Shown here in pieces: positions 19,705 through 31,273 of a stretch of 64,000 nucleotides of DNA. Within the stretch, counting starts at the first letter, position 1, and the number at the start of each line of letters is the position of its first letter. Under the pieces are notes generated by a model. The model made no database searches, was not told the DNA's origin, and worked only from the letters and a program-made list of their open reading frames with translations. This stretch comes from CAWBOY01 sp963790585 (lineage in GTDB: Bacteria; Planctomycetota; Planctomycetia; Gemmatales; Gemmataceae): positions 1 to 64,000 of the forward strand of contig CAWBOY010000006.1 in assembly GCA_963790585.1 (NCBI GenBank), given 5' to 3'. A program made the position numbers and the translations under genes.

Positions 19705-20470
19705 ATGTTTCCCGACGTCGATCAACGAACGCCTCTGGACCTGAATTTCTCGATCTTTCACGTTGCGGTTCGGGTGCATCCTCTGCACTGGCTGACGAGC
19801 GCGTTTCTCGGTTGGGATTTGTTCCGAGACGCTGGGCTCGTAGCTCTGTTAATTTGGATTGCCTGCGTCTTTGTTTCTGTTTTGCTGCACGAGCTGGGCC
19901 ATGTCTTCGCTGGCTGGTATTTTGGCAGCAAAGGCCATATTCTCCTGGCGAGCTTCGGCGGCCTGGCGATCGGCAGTAATAATCAAAGACAGCGTTGGAA
20001 GCGAATTGCGGTACTGGCCGCTGGTCCGGCAATTCAATTTGTTTTCTACGGACTGTTGTGGTTAGCCCGGCCTTTCTTATTAACCTGGATGGACGATCAA
20101 TCCCGTTACGTAAAATTCACCTATTACATCTTGATGGGTATCAATTTCTGGTGGCCTCTCTTCAATCTCCTGCCGATATATCCTCTCGACGGCGGCCAAA
20201 TCTCCCGAGAGCTGCTGGAAGGCGCGTAGACCAGCTGACGGGACGATGATTTCCTTGATCATTTCAGCGATATTGTCCGCTCTTCTCGCTGCGGAGGCCT
20301 TCTTGATCGCTGGAAGAGGATACGGTTTGCCGTTTTTGACCTGGCTACCCTTCGGCAAATCGCCTTTGGCGGGGCTATTCATGCTCATGTTTCTGATAAA
20401 TAATCTTCAGGAAATGCAAATTGTGCGCCGCCGCCGACAGAGCTATGACGACCGTTTTCCTTGGGAATGA
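19705..20470 (+). CDS. Site-2-protease-family (M50) membrane metalloprotease (one frameshift)
   Basis: An intramembrane zinc protease of the M50/S2P family. The catalytic HELGH is at H62-E63-H66 in a membrane helix, and the third zinc ligand is probably D162 in LPIYPLDGGQISRE. Four to five helices precede residue 175. The frame then changes near 20223-20230 (GAAGGCGCGTAG): removing one G continues into MISLIISAILSALL and a C-terminal helix ending at 20470. Substrates of such proteases are often anti-sigma factors or signal-peptide remnants; the target is unknown. It lies just upstream of the tandem RNA element. Confidence 0.85.
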
Positions 20471-20506
20471 CATTCGTGAAGGTCTGTAAAAACCGATGCA
20501 AAATCC

Positions 20507-20534
20507 TTGCATCTCGGATTTAGTCTGCTAAGAT
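20507..20534 (+). promoter_or_regulatory. Candidate sigma70-type promoter for the tandem RNA element
   Basis: TTGCAT (20507-20512), a 16-nt spacer and TAAGAT (20529-20534) form a good -35/-10 pair. Transcription would begin near 20540, about 25 nt ahead of the first structured copy. This is sequence resemblance only. Confidence 0.5.
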
Positions 20535-20564
20535 TAGATGAAGAGCGGGGCAGCCCGTTCTGAT

Positions 20565-20643
20565 TGATGAGGTGAGAGAGTTGCCGGGATCTAAGACTGA
20601 CTGGGCGACGGTTTTGGGTTCTACCTCTCTCGCCTCACTTTTT
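20565..20643 (+). ncRNA. Structured RNA element, copy 1 of a tandem pair
   Basis: The outer helix pairs GAGGTGAGAGAG (20569-20580) with CTCTCTCGCCTC (20625-20636), 12 bp. The inner helix pairs GGGATCTAAGAC (20586-20597) with GTTTTGGGTTCT (20611-20622), 12 bp including G-T wobbles, closed by the 13-nt loop TGACTGGGCGACG. A T5 run (20639-20643) follows. The internal loop is 5 nt against 2 nt. Copy 2 lies 88 nt downstream. It may be a small RNA, an attenuator or a riboswitch-like element; I do not recognise the class. Confidence 0.7.
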
Positions 20644-20652
20644 CCGCCCTCA

Positions 20653-20733
20653 TTGATGGGGCCGGGAGAAAGTGGGATTCAAAACTGACTGGGCGACGGT
20701 TTTGGATTCTTGTCTCTCGGCCCCGCTTTTTTT
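20653..20733 (+). ncRNA. Structured RNA element, copy 2 of a tandem pair, ahead of truD
   Basis: The outer helix pairs GGGGCCGGGAGA (20658-20669) with TCTCTCGGCCCC (20713-20724). The inner helix pairs GGGATTCAAAAC (20674-20685) with GTTTTGGATTCT (20699-20710), closed by the same loop TGACTGGGCGACG (20686-20698). T7 follows at 20727-20733, so the 3' end resembles an intrinsic terminator. Outer-helix bases differ from copy 1 at many positions yet still pair, while the loop is identical. It ends 33 nt before the truD start codon. Confidence 0.7.
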
Positions 20734-20766
20734 ATTTTGACACATCTCTTTCGTAAACCATCCATC

Positions 20767-21959
20767 ATGAAGTTGAAGCAGCAGCCGGATGATTTCCAGG
20801 TCGAGGAAGTCACGGATCTTCGTCCCGCTACACATGGCCCTTTTGCCCTTTATCGGCTTGAAAAACGAGGCTGGACCACGCCTGACGCCATCGCCGTCGT
20901 GCGCCGCCGCTGGCAGCTGCCGCCGAACGCCATCTCCTTCGGCGGCCTGAAAGATCGCCACGCCGCGACGACCCAACATCTGACCGTTTTTCACGGCCCG
21001 CGCCGTGGCATGAAGCATCAAGACATCATTGTCCATTATCTCGGACAAGTGAGTCAGCCGTTCACATCCGAGGAGATCGCCTGCAATCGCTTTCGCCTCG
21101 TGGTGCGCAATTTGCCGCCGGCGCAACGGCCGACGATTGAAGCGAATTTGCAACGGCTGGAACGCCAAGGCGTTCCTAATTACTTCGACGATCAGCGTTT
21201 CGGCTCGGTCGCCGACGAAGGCGGCGAGTTCATCGCCCGCCTACTGGTCAAAGGACAGTTCGAGCAAGCGCTGCGCCTCGCGCTGCTGGCGCCGTATGAA
21301 TTCGATCGGGCAGAGCAGAAGCGCGAGAAAGAGATCCTGACACAATTCTGGGGCAACTGGCAGGCTTGCCGCGATAAACTCCAAGCCGGACACACGCGAG
21401 ATTTGATGGCGTACCTGAGCGAGTATCCGGGCGACTACCGGGGCACCTTCGCTCGGCTCCGGCCGGAGCTGCGCGGGCTCTACCTGTCGGCGTATCAGAG
21501 CCATCTCTGGAACCGTATGCTCGCCCGCTGGCTGGTAACACGCCTCCGGCCGGAGCAATTGCTGCCCTTGGGCTCGCGCCTCGGCGAGCAGCCGGCGCAC
21601 ACGGATTTGGATGAAGAACAGCTACGCGAGTTCGGTGCGCTGATGCTGCCGTTGCCTTCCGCGCGGCTGCATTTGGAGCCGGACGATCCGCGCGGCGATT
21701 TGGTCAACTTTGTAATGGCCGAAGAGGGTCTCGAGCTGCGGCAGATGCAGATAAAAGGGGTCCGTTCCCTCTTCTTTTTGCGCGGTGAACGCGCGGCGCT
21801 GTGTGTACCGACAGAACTCACAGCGGATTTCGCGGAAGACGAGAAACATCGGGGGCAGCTGAAGCTCAGCTTGGCGTTCGGCCTGGGCGCGGAAGCTACG
21901 CGACGTTGGTCGTCAAGCGGGTGTGTGAGATTCCTTCGCAAACGCTTCAGACTCCGTAG
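20767..21959 (+). CDS. truD: tRNA pseudouridine(13) synthase TruD (one frameshift)
   Basis: Forms pseudouridine at position 13 of tRNA-Glu and similar tRNAs. The catalytic Asp is D63 in FGGLKDRHAATTQH, the TruD signature. Downstream family blocks include NYFDDQRFGS and GLYLSAYQSHLWNRML. Near 21885-21892 the frame changes; one missing base gives RGSYATLVVKRVCE and a stop at 21957-21959, whereas the uncorrected frame runs on into the opposite gene. Length (about 397 residues) fits. It overlaps the 3' end of cstA on the other strand by about 47 bp. Its leader contains the tandem structured RNA. Confidence 0.9.
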
Positions 21960-24120
21960 AGCGCACCGCCGCGTGTCCCGAGAGCACCAAACACCACCGA
22001 ACCACAGCCATCATCAAGAGTGTCAGCACGCACGAGACGACGAAAATCGTCAGCGCCATGCTGAGTGTTCCCTTGAGCCAGTCTCCAGGCCTTTCGCTCT
22101 TTATCAACAGCGGGAACGAATACGTCACCATCTGCGACGCCGCGGTCAGCGTCGTCGCGCAGACGAAGAGCATGGGTAGCAGCGTCACCGGTGCGTATTT
22201 GGCGCGGCCGGTGTTGATTAGCAATGTCGTCACCAGAGCGAGCGCGACGACGGACAGCAATTGATTGGCGATGCCGAACATCGGCCAGATCGTGTCGATC
22301 GAGCCCGTCCAGACGAGCAGGCCCCAGCCGGTGGTAACGAACAACGTGGCGAGGATGGCGCCGGGCCACCAGTCGGTCTTGCCGAATTGGGGATGGACCC
22401 AGGCGCCGAGCGTCTCCTGCACGAGAAAGCGGGCGATGCGCGTGCCGGTGTCGATCGTCGTCAGGATGAATAGCGCCTCGAACATGATGGCGAAGTGATA
22501 CCAGTATTTCATCAGGCCCGCGACCACGTCGGGATCGTGCGCGAAGTTAAGAGCATCGCTCAGTATGAACGACATGCCGACGGCCAGTGTGACGGCCCCG
22601 CCGGTCCGGCCGCGCAGCGATTCGCCGCCCACCATCTGTTCGACCTTGGACAGGTCGGTCTTCTCCACTGGTAGATGTTGGACGCCTTCCACATTGCCCA
22701 ATTCGACATAGAGCGTATCGAGCTTTTCCTGCCACACGGCGGTTTTGTCGAGGCCGACGTTGATGTCGTAGTAGAGCTTCGGATCGAGCGACGCGGCGGC
22801 GATGAGAGCGACGATACCGACGATGCCTTCCATGAGCATCGCCCCATAGCCGATCATGCGGACCTGGCTTTCCTTTTCGATCATCTTTGGCGTCGTGCCG
22901 GAGGAGACGAGGGAGTGGAATCCTGAGATAGCGCCGCACATGATGCAGATGAAAACAAAGGGAAAAAGCGGACCAGGAAACGTCGGGCCGCTTTGTTGAA
23001 AGACCTTATTGAACATCGGACATGGTAGCAGCGGGTTGGCGACGAAGACGCCGACGATCAGCAGAGCGATCGTGCCGATCTTGAGAAAGCTGGACAGATA
23101 ATCGCGCGGACACAGCAGCAGCCAAACGGGCAGCACTGAGGCGACGAAGCCGTAACCGGTGAGCGCGAGAATGGTCGAGTTTCTGCTCAGGGAGAAATAC
23201 GGCTCCAGAGCCGAGCCTGGAATCCAGGCGCCGACGACGACCGCGCCGAGCGTCAGAGCTGCCCCAATCAATGATGCCTCGACGATCGCTCCTTTGCGAA
23301 GGCGATACATATACCAGCCGACCAGGAAAGCGATCGGAACCGTGCAGGCGATCGTGAAAGTACCCCAGGAGCTTCCGGCGACCAGGTACGCCGATTTCGG
23401 CGGCAGTGTGACGATCGGCCGGGCCCAGTCATAGCGGATTTCGAGCGGATGGGCGCTGTCGACCGGCCAGCGGATCTGGAATTTTTCGGGCCGCGGCGTC
23501 CAAACGTCGTGGCCGTAGGTGATGTCGCACCCTTCGGGAAATGTGAACACCGACTCGGCTTGCGTGCTCTTGTTCTCGTCTTTGGTCGGCAATTGTTTTT
23601 CGGGAAGTCGAATCCGCATCTCTTTGACGGGCAGCGGTATTTCCTCGCCGCCGAGCGCTTTGACGACGACGAAGCCAAGCCCGGCCAAGGCGATAATGAC
23701 GATAAACAGAATCGCCGCCGACACGACGCGATTGGCCCAGGGCCCGAGTTCCGTGCGCGCGATCTCCGCCAGCGACTTGCCGCCGCGCCGCACCGACGCG
23801 GCAAGGACGAGCATATCTTGCACAGCTCCCGCTAGGCAGACGCCGATTACCAGCCATAGGAGACCCGGCATATAGCCATATTGAATGGCGAGGACCGGGC
23901 CAATGAGCGGTCCCGCGCCCGAGATGGCGGCGAAGTGATGGCCGAAGAGAACCCACTTATTGGTCGGATGATAATTTTGGCCATCGTTGAATTCGTAGGC
24001 CGGGGTGATACGCCGATCATCGAGAGCCGCGACCTTGGCGGCGAGAAAAGCGCTGTAATAGCGATAGGCAATGGCAAGCACGCACAACGCTCCGAGGAGC
24101 AGAGGCATGGCGTGCAGCAT
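21913..24120 (-). CDS. cstA: Carbon starvation protein CstA (pyruvate/peptide transporter family)
   Basis: A 735-residue inner-membrane transporter of the CstA/BtsT family. The hallmark N-terminus is present (ALDDRRITPAYEFNDGQNYH, NKWVLFGHHFAAISGAGPL), followed by SGFHSLVSSGTTPKM and the DTGTRIARFLVQE region in later helices. A soluble insertion near residues 170-240 separates helices, as in several planctomycete homologs. E. coli relatives import pyruvate or peptides under carbon limitation. Intact. The upstream gap to the pyrophosphatase gene is filled by a palindromic repeat. Confidence 0.93.
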   Translation of the reverse strand: MLHAMPLLLGALCVLAIAYRYYSAFLAAKVAALDDRRITPAYEFNDGQNYHPTNKWVLFGHHFAAISGAGPLIGPVLAIQYGYMPGLLWLVIGVCLAGAVQDMLVLAASVRRGGKSLAEIARTELGPWANRVVSAAILFIVIIALAGLGFVVVKALGGEEIPLPVKEMRIRLPEKQLPTKDENKSTQAESVFTFPEGCDITYGHDVWTPRPEKFQIRWPVDSAHPLEIRYDWARPIVTLPPKSAYLVAGSSWGTFTIACTVPIAFLVGWYMYRLRKGAIVEASLIGAALTLGAVVVGAWIPGSALEPYFSLSRNSTILALTGYGFVASVLPVWLLLCPRDYLSSFLKIGTIALLIVGVFVANPLLPCPMFNKVFQQSGPTFPGPLFPFVFICIMCGAISGFHSLVSSGTTPKMIEKESQVRMIGYGAMLMEGIVGIVALIAAASLDPKLYYDINVGLDKTAVWQEKLDTLYVELGNVEGVQHLPVEKTDLSKVEQMVGGESLRGRTGGAVTLAVGMSFILSDALNFAHDPDVVAGLMKYWYHFAIMFEALFILTTIDTGTRIARFLVQETLGAWVHPQFGKTDWWPGAILATLFVTTGWGLLVWTGSIDTIWPMFGIANQLLSVVALALVTTLLINTGRAKYAPVTLLPMLFVCATTLTAASQMVTYSFPLLIKSERPGDWLKGTLSMALTIFVVSCVLTLLMMAVVRWCLVLSGHAAVRSTESEAFAKESHTPA

Positions 24121-24158
24121 GGGGGATGCTCCGTGGAGTGGGGGAGGAATTTGAATTT

Positions 24159-24253
24159 GTTTAGCCGCGAGCCGATAGGCGAGCGCTGTGCGATAGCGCG
24201 GAATTTAGAAAAGCGCGATCAAACAGCGCTCGCCTATCGGCTCGCGGCTAAAC
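24159..24253. repeat. Palindromic intergenic repeat, family 2
   Basis: The arms beginning GTTTAGCCGCGAGCCGATAG and ending with the reverse complement at 24234-24253 flank an AT-richer centre. It fills almost the whole gap between cstA and hppA, both on the minus strand, so a transcript of hppA would pass through it and it may act as a terminator. Confidence 0.88.
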
Positions 24254-24263
24254 GGGGTGGCCG

Positions 24264-26765
<2,502 letters not shown>

Positions 26766-26874
26766 TGTGGGGAGAGACTCCAAAAGCTAGACAGTGACGA
26801 TCGAGTTTACGCCCTGTCCAAACCAGGGGTGCCGATAATGATCAGGTCAAGATAAAGACGAAGGGGGCGGAAGT

Positions 26875-27797
26875 CTACGGACTCGACAAAATCTGTTCCC
26901 GAATATCAATACCCACTTGTGTACTCCAAGCAGCGAGCAGGCGCTGAAAAATCGGGCCGGGCCAAGGCAGTCGCTGATTCTCGATTTGGCGAACTCCGGC
27001 GACACAAAACGCGGTGCCGCAAAGCATCGCCTCCTCGGCCTGAGCGCATAGGTCGAGATCGATCCTCGCTTCCGCAAAAGGAATGCCCAAAGTCCGGCAT
27101 AACTCGTCGATCACGCGCAGGCTGATGCCGTCAAGAATGGTGTCGCGCAGTGGCGTGATCACCTGGCCGTCACGGACCAAAAGCAGGTTGCCAATCGCGG
27201 TCTCCGTGAGCGACCGCGTCTGCGCGTCGTAGAGAACGGCGAGCGCTCCGGCGCCGCATCCGCCTTGAGGCGTAGCGCCTGATCCGCCAGCCACCAGTGC
27301 AATCGGCTACGGTGTTTGATACGCGGATCAATCAGACCGCTTGGATTAGCGAGGTGCTGGATCGGCACGCCCAGGGCTATGCCTTCTTCAAAGAAGGCTT
27401 GATAGCGACCAAGAGGGAGAGGAAATGTGTGCATTCCTAGGGTCGGCGGTCCATCGCCGGCAGCGCCGGCGCTATTGAGGTAATAGCCGATCGATCCCGG
27501 CGTGGCGAAGGTGATCAAAGCCAGCTCTTGACTCGACGTGATCTTGGAATTATGCGCGATCAGGCGCTCGGCGATGGCGTCGAGTTCATCCGCGGACTGC
27601 GAAAGGGGAATCGAGCAGGCCGCGCAATCACGGAGCAAACGGTCGCGGTGGTCCGGCCAACGGAAGAGTCGCTGCCGAAAAGTGCGGCAAAAATCGATGA
27701 TCGTAGCACCCATGACGAAGCCCGCATCGTGCAACGGCAGCCTTGCTTCGCTAATCGGTAGGTAGCTGCCATTGAGAAAAGCCAGGCTTTCACTCAT
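26875..27797 (-). CDS. Class IV aminotransferase (branched-chain/D-amino-acid/ADC lyase family; one frameshift)
   Basis: A PLP enzyme of fold type IV. The N-terminal part has FLNGSYLPISEARLPLHDAG and the PLP-binding Lys is probably K161 in DPRIKHRSRLHWW. After LKADAAP the frame changes near 27255-27262; one missing base continues with GALAVLYDAQTRSLTETAIG (family motif ETxxxN-like), LRDTILDGISLRVIDEL and a stop at 26875. The reaction could be branched-chain or D-amino-acid transamination or aminodeoxychorismate lyase; sequence alone does not decide. Start ATG 27797 is two codons inside the longest frame. Confidence 0.82.
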
Positions 27798-27945
27798 CTG
27801 CACGGGTGTTCATCCTTGCGACGACTCAGGTGGAAAAAATTAACAGATCGATTCTTTTTTTGCTTTCAGCCGGCCACGACGAGTGGTAGGATCCAGGAAT
27901 CCAGTCGTTTCGCCTTCGTTCTCTCCTCATGTCTCGGAGGCTTTC

Positions 27946-28161
27946 ATGTTGACGGATTACATGGTCGTTTGTCCGTTCGAGCAATGCCACTGGGCCGGAT
28001 GTCTGTTCCCGCAAGGCAGCCGCGAAGTATGGCGGTCTGCTATTCCGACACAACGCAACATTACGTTTCAATGTCCGCGTTGCCAGGGCGAATGGCAAGC
28101 CCGCATCGTCGGCGACGACGCCGTGCCGCTGCCGCTGGAAGAGGTCGTGTCGCAGGCATGA
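27946..28161 (+). CDS. Small zinc-ribbon-like protein
   Basis: A 71-residue protein with two Cys groups, VCPFEQCHWAGC and QCPRCQGEW, spaced like a small zinc ribbon; metal binding is inferred. CGGAGG ends 5 nt before the ATG and supports this start over one 21 codons upstream. No known domain is recognised and the function is unknown. It lies divergent from the aminotransferase and is followed by a hairpin repeat. Confidence 0.7.
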   Translation: MLTDYMVVCPFEQCHWAGCLFPQGSREVWRSAIPTQRNITFQCPRCQGEWQARIVGDDAVPLPLEEVVSQA

Positions 28162-28194
28162 GTAGCGGAATGGTCGCGAATCCGCGTATATTTT

Positions 28195-28245
28195 CCGAGC
28201 CTGAAGCGTCAGCGAAGATCTTTACTCGCTGACGCTTGGTTTCAG
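28195..28245. repeat. Inverted repeat, family 5 copy A (possible terminator)
   Basis: CCGAGCCTGAAGCGTCAGCG and a near reverse complement ending TTTCAG form a hairpin 34 nt after the small zinc-ribbon gene. The same arm sequence occurs at 44043-44120. Confidence 0.65.
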
Positions 28246-28261
28246 TTGGAGCAGATCGCAC

Positions 28262-29527
28262 ATGCCACGCGGCCTCATATTTGCTTTTATTCCTCTCTTT
28301 TTTATCACAAATTCCATGCATGCAGAAGGCCTCCAGGCGGGTGCCGCGACGATCGACATCACGCCACCCATCGGCTACGCCATGTGGGGTTATGGCGCGC
28401 GGCATGATGCGCCGAGTGTGGGCGTACGCGATCCTCTCAAGGCGCGGGCTCTCGTCTTGTCAGCTGGCAAGGATCGGCTCGCTCTAGTCAGCCTCGATCT
28501 AGGCCGTTCTCCGACGCGTTCCTCGATGGCAACGATCCGAGAAAAGGTAGCCGCCGCTGGGATCCAACAGATATTTTTGGTTGCTTCGCATACTCATCAT
28601 GGCCCGGTGCTGGAGCTAGACGCTTGGCCTACTCCCGGCACCTCATACGTGCGCGATCTCGAGAAGAAGCTGATAGAGGTGATTCTGACGGCGAACAAGG
28701 ACATGAAGCCGGCGCGCTACGGGGTCGCTTCCAAAACCGTCGAACTCAATCGCAATCGGCACTCCCAGCGCGCGGATAAGCTGACCGACCCCGAACTGCT
28801 GCTCTTGCGCGTCGAGGATGAAAAAGGCAAGCCGATCGCCCATGCTGTGAATTTCGCGGCGCATCCGACGATGCGAGATAGTAAGGAAATGAAATTCTCG
28901 GCGGATTTTCCCGGCGTTATGGCTGCGCTGGTGGAAAAAGAGACGGCAGCGCCGTGCCTCTTTCTGCAGGGTGCAGCGGGCGACCTGTCAGCCGATGGCA
29001 GCAAACATCCGGGGCCGGAACGTTACGGGGAAGCGCTGGCGATTGAGGTACTTGCACTGGCAAAGACGATTCGCTGCTCCGCGCCCAAAGAGACAATATT
29101 ACAGAGTGCTGAAGAGGACTTTAAGTTTGCCAGTCGCGTAGATCTTGGCAACCCGATTGTCCATGCGATGTACGCGACCGCGTTCTTTCCAGGTCTGATT
29201 GCGTTTTATGAACGGGAATACAAAGACGGCATCCGACCGCACTTGAGCGTTGGGCTGCTCGATGGGCGCATCGGGTTCGTCGGTGTGTCAGGTGAGTTTT
29301 TCTGCGGTCACTCCCGGAGCCTAAAAAGGCGGGCACGGCTCGACGCAGTGTTCTTTTTGGGGTGTTGCAATGATTATCAGCAGTATTTTCCGACGATCGA
29401 AGCCGTAGCCGAAGGTGGCTACGGGGCCAGCTCGCTCGTCGCTCCCGTCGAAGTGGGAGCAGGCGAGCGCGTCATCGATCGTGCGTTGATATTACTGTAT
29501 CGATTGCGCGGCAAGCTCGAGGAGTGA
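28262..29527 (+). CDS. Neutral/alkaline ceramidase-like exported protein
   Basis: A 421-residue protein with a signal peptide (LIFAFIPLFFITNSMHAEG) and the neutral/alkaline non-lysosomal ceramidase N-terminal fold. Family marks are AGAATIDITPPIGYAMWGYG, ASHTHHGPVLEL (zinc-binding His pair), FAAHPTMR and LQGAAGDLSAD (active-site region). Classic ceramidases are about 650 residues and have a C-terminal Ig-like domain; that domain is absent, as in many planctomycete homologs, so the substrate may not be ceramide. Intact. Confidence 0.82.
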   Translation: MPRGLIFAFIPLFFITNSMHAEGLQAGAATIDITPPIGYAMWGYGARHDAPSVGVRDPLKARALVLSAGKDRLALVSLDLGRSPTRSSMATIREKVAAAGIQQIFLVASHTHHGPVLELDAWPTPGTSYVRDLEKKLIEVILTANKDMKPARYGVASKTVELNRNRHSQRADKLTDPELLLLRVEDEKGKPIAHAVNFAAHPTMRDSKEMKFSADFPGVMAALVEKETAAPCLFLQGAAGDLSADGSKHPGPERYGEALAIEVLALAKTIRCSAPKETILQSAEEDFKFASRVDLGNPIVHAMYATAFFPGLIAFYEREYKDGIRPHLSVGLLDGRIGFVGVSGEFFCGHSRSLKRRARLDAVFFLGCCNDYQQYFPTIEAVAEGGYGASSLVAPVEVGAGERVIDRALILLYRLRGKLEE

Positions 29528-29563
29528 GTCCCGAAGCTTGTGCATAGTCGGCGAAGAGACAAA

Positions 29564-29767
29564 TCAAGAAACGTGGGCTGGCTCGTCCACGATCTCAACT
29601 TCCCACGCATTCCGTTCGACAGCGGGCAGCTCTTGGCGGCGAATGTTCACGTCGCTAGGAGCTTCAATGCCGATTCGAACGCGATTGCCATCAATACGAA
29701 TGACTTGGACAACGATGTGGTTGTCGATAACGATCTTTTCGCCAGCCTTGCGGGTGAGTACCAACAT
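29564..29767 (-). CDS. csrA: Carbon storage regulator CsrA
   Basis: A 67-residue RNA-binding translational regulator that dimerises and binds GGA-containing leaders. The diagnostic start MLVLTRKAGEKIVIDNHIVV and the RNA-binding VRIGIEAPSDVNIRRQEL are complete. The frame is open for 29 more codons upstream, but AAGGAGG placed 7 nt before ATG 29767 fixes the start. No flagellar gene is nearby, although csrA is often found next to fliW. Convergent with the ceramidase-like gene. Confidence 0.95.
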   Translation of the reverse strand: MLVLTRKAGEKIVIDNHIVVQVIRIDGNRVRIGIEAPSDVNIRRQELPAVERNAWEVEIVDEPAHVS

Positions 29768-30107
29768 GCGAAAACCTCCTTGATGGGACGCCACTGCCAA
29801 CCGTGGCATCAACTCCTGTGGTGAACACCTGACACCTGAAATTATAAACACCAAGCCATGGTGAATGAAAGGTCAGTAGTTAGGAAAACCGTCCCTTCAT
29901 GAGATAAATCAGTAAGCAACTCCGATGCCCGAAACTTTAGAAAATATTCATGAAATCTGTAAATCATTGAAAGGTAAGCACTTCTGTCTTCGCTATCCTT
30001 TTTCCTTGCTCAAGCGACCGCTGCCAAGCTGGCAAAGTTGCGCCATTTTGGCTCATGATTGGTAACTGCGTTTCTCAAAATCCGACAGCTGCAACCTAAG
30101 GTGCGTA

Positions 30108-31164
30108 ATGTCACAACCTCCGGAGCCGGTCTGGGGACGCGGCAGTAGTGGCAACCCAGCCAACCGTTTTGAGCTGATTACGGTTGAACGAGACCCGGAA
30201 GCCGACCCGGAGGACGAGCCGGCGCCGGCGACGCGCTTTTATCGAGATCGCACTCGTTCCATCATTGCCACCAATGACAGCCCGGATATTGGCTTCGATG
30301 CCAGCATCAATCCGTATCGCGGTTGCGAACATGGCTGCGTCTACTGTTACGCGCGGCCCTTTCACGAGTATCTCGGATTCTCCGCCGGCCTCGATTTCGA
30401 GACGCGCATCATGGTCAAGGAAGACGCGGCTGAATTATTGCGGCGCGAATTGTCCGCGCCCAAGTGGAAACCCAAATTCGTCGCGATCAGCGGCGTGACG
30501 GATGCCTATCAGCCGGCGGAGCGCAAACTCCGCATAACAAGACGATGCCTGGAAGTGTTCGCCGAGTTCCGCAATCCCGTCGGCATTGTCACAAAAAACC
30601 GGCTCGTCACGCGCGACATTGATTTGCTCCAGGAATTGGCCCGCCATCAAGCCGCGGCAGTTTACATATCGATCACAACGCTCGATGATGAGCTCTCCGG
30701 CAAGATGGAGCCGCGCGACCCGGCCGGCGGGCCGATTGGCCGCGATTACCGAGCTGACAGCCGCCGGCGTACCCGTCGGTGTGCTGACAGCTCCCATTAT
30801 CCCTGGCCTCAACGACCACGAAATACCGGCAATCCTTCAGGCCGCGAAGGAGGCGGGAGCGCATAGCGCCGGCTATGTTCTCTTGCGGCTGCCATATGGA
30901 GTGAGCGATTTGTTCGATACATGGCTGCGGCAACATTATCCAAACCAGCGCGACAAAGTCATGGGTCGAGTACGCGACATGCGCGGCGGCGCGGTCTACA
31001 ACAGTAGTTTTGATTCACGTATGAGCGGCGAGGGAGAAATGGCCGGGCAGATCAAAGCGTTACACGCTCTCAGTTGCCGAAAATATGGGTTCGGCCGGAT
31101 GCCGGAACTCTCGACGGCCGCGTTTCGCAGGCCAGGCGGGACGCAAGGGCTGTTGTTTGAGTGA
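30108..31164 (+). CDS. PA0069/Rv2578c-type radical SAM protein (one frameshift)
   Basis: A radical SAM enzyme of the SplB-like PA0069 family. The 4Fe-4S site is C73, C77, C80 in RGCEHGCVYCYARP, preceded by FDASINPYRG. Near 30712-30722 the frame changes after KMEPR. The second frame continues with RPAGRLAAITELTAAGVPVG and ends FGRMPELSTAAFRRPGGTQG, the family's usual ending. A two-base loss from a CG repeat (CGCGCGAC) or one extra base would explain it. The reaction of this family is unknown. Confidence 0.85.
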
Positions 31165-31184
31165 GATTTGGCGATACTTATTCT

Positions 31185-31273
31185 GTCTTGGCGAGCCGGG
31201 AGCGTAAGCGACCGGAGAAAATCTGAGCGAGTGTAATCCCCTCCAGTCGCTAACGCTCCCGGCTCGCCAAGAC
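31185..31273. repeat. Palindromic intergenic repeat, family 3 copy A
   Basis: The arms GTCTTGGCGAGCCGGGAGCG and reverse complement flank a short centre between the convergent radical SAM and pyrK genes. The last seven codons and the stop of pyrK lie inside it. The second copy is at 51869-51949. Confidence 0.88.

Noticed and set aside
20565..20733. Guanidine-II (mini-ykkC) riboswitch as explanation for the tandem hairpins
   Set aside because: That class has small hairpins with four-base ACGR loops; here each unit has two long helices and a 13-nt loop, and truD is not a guanidine gene.
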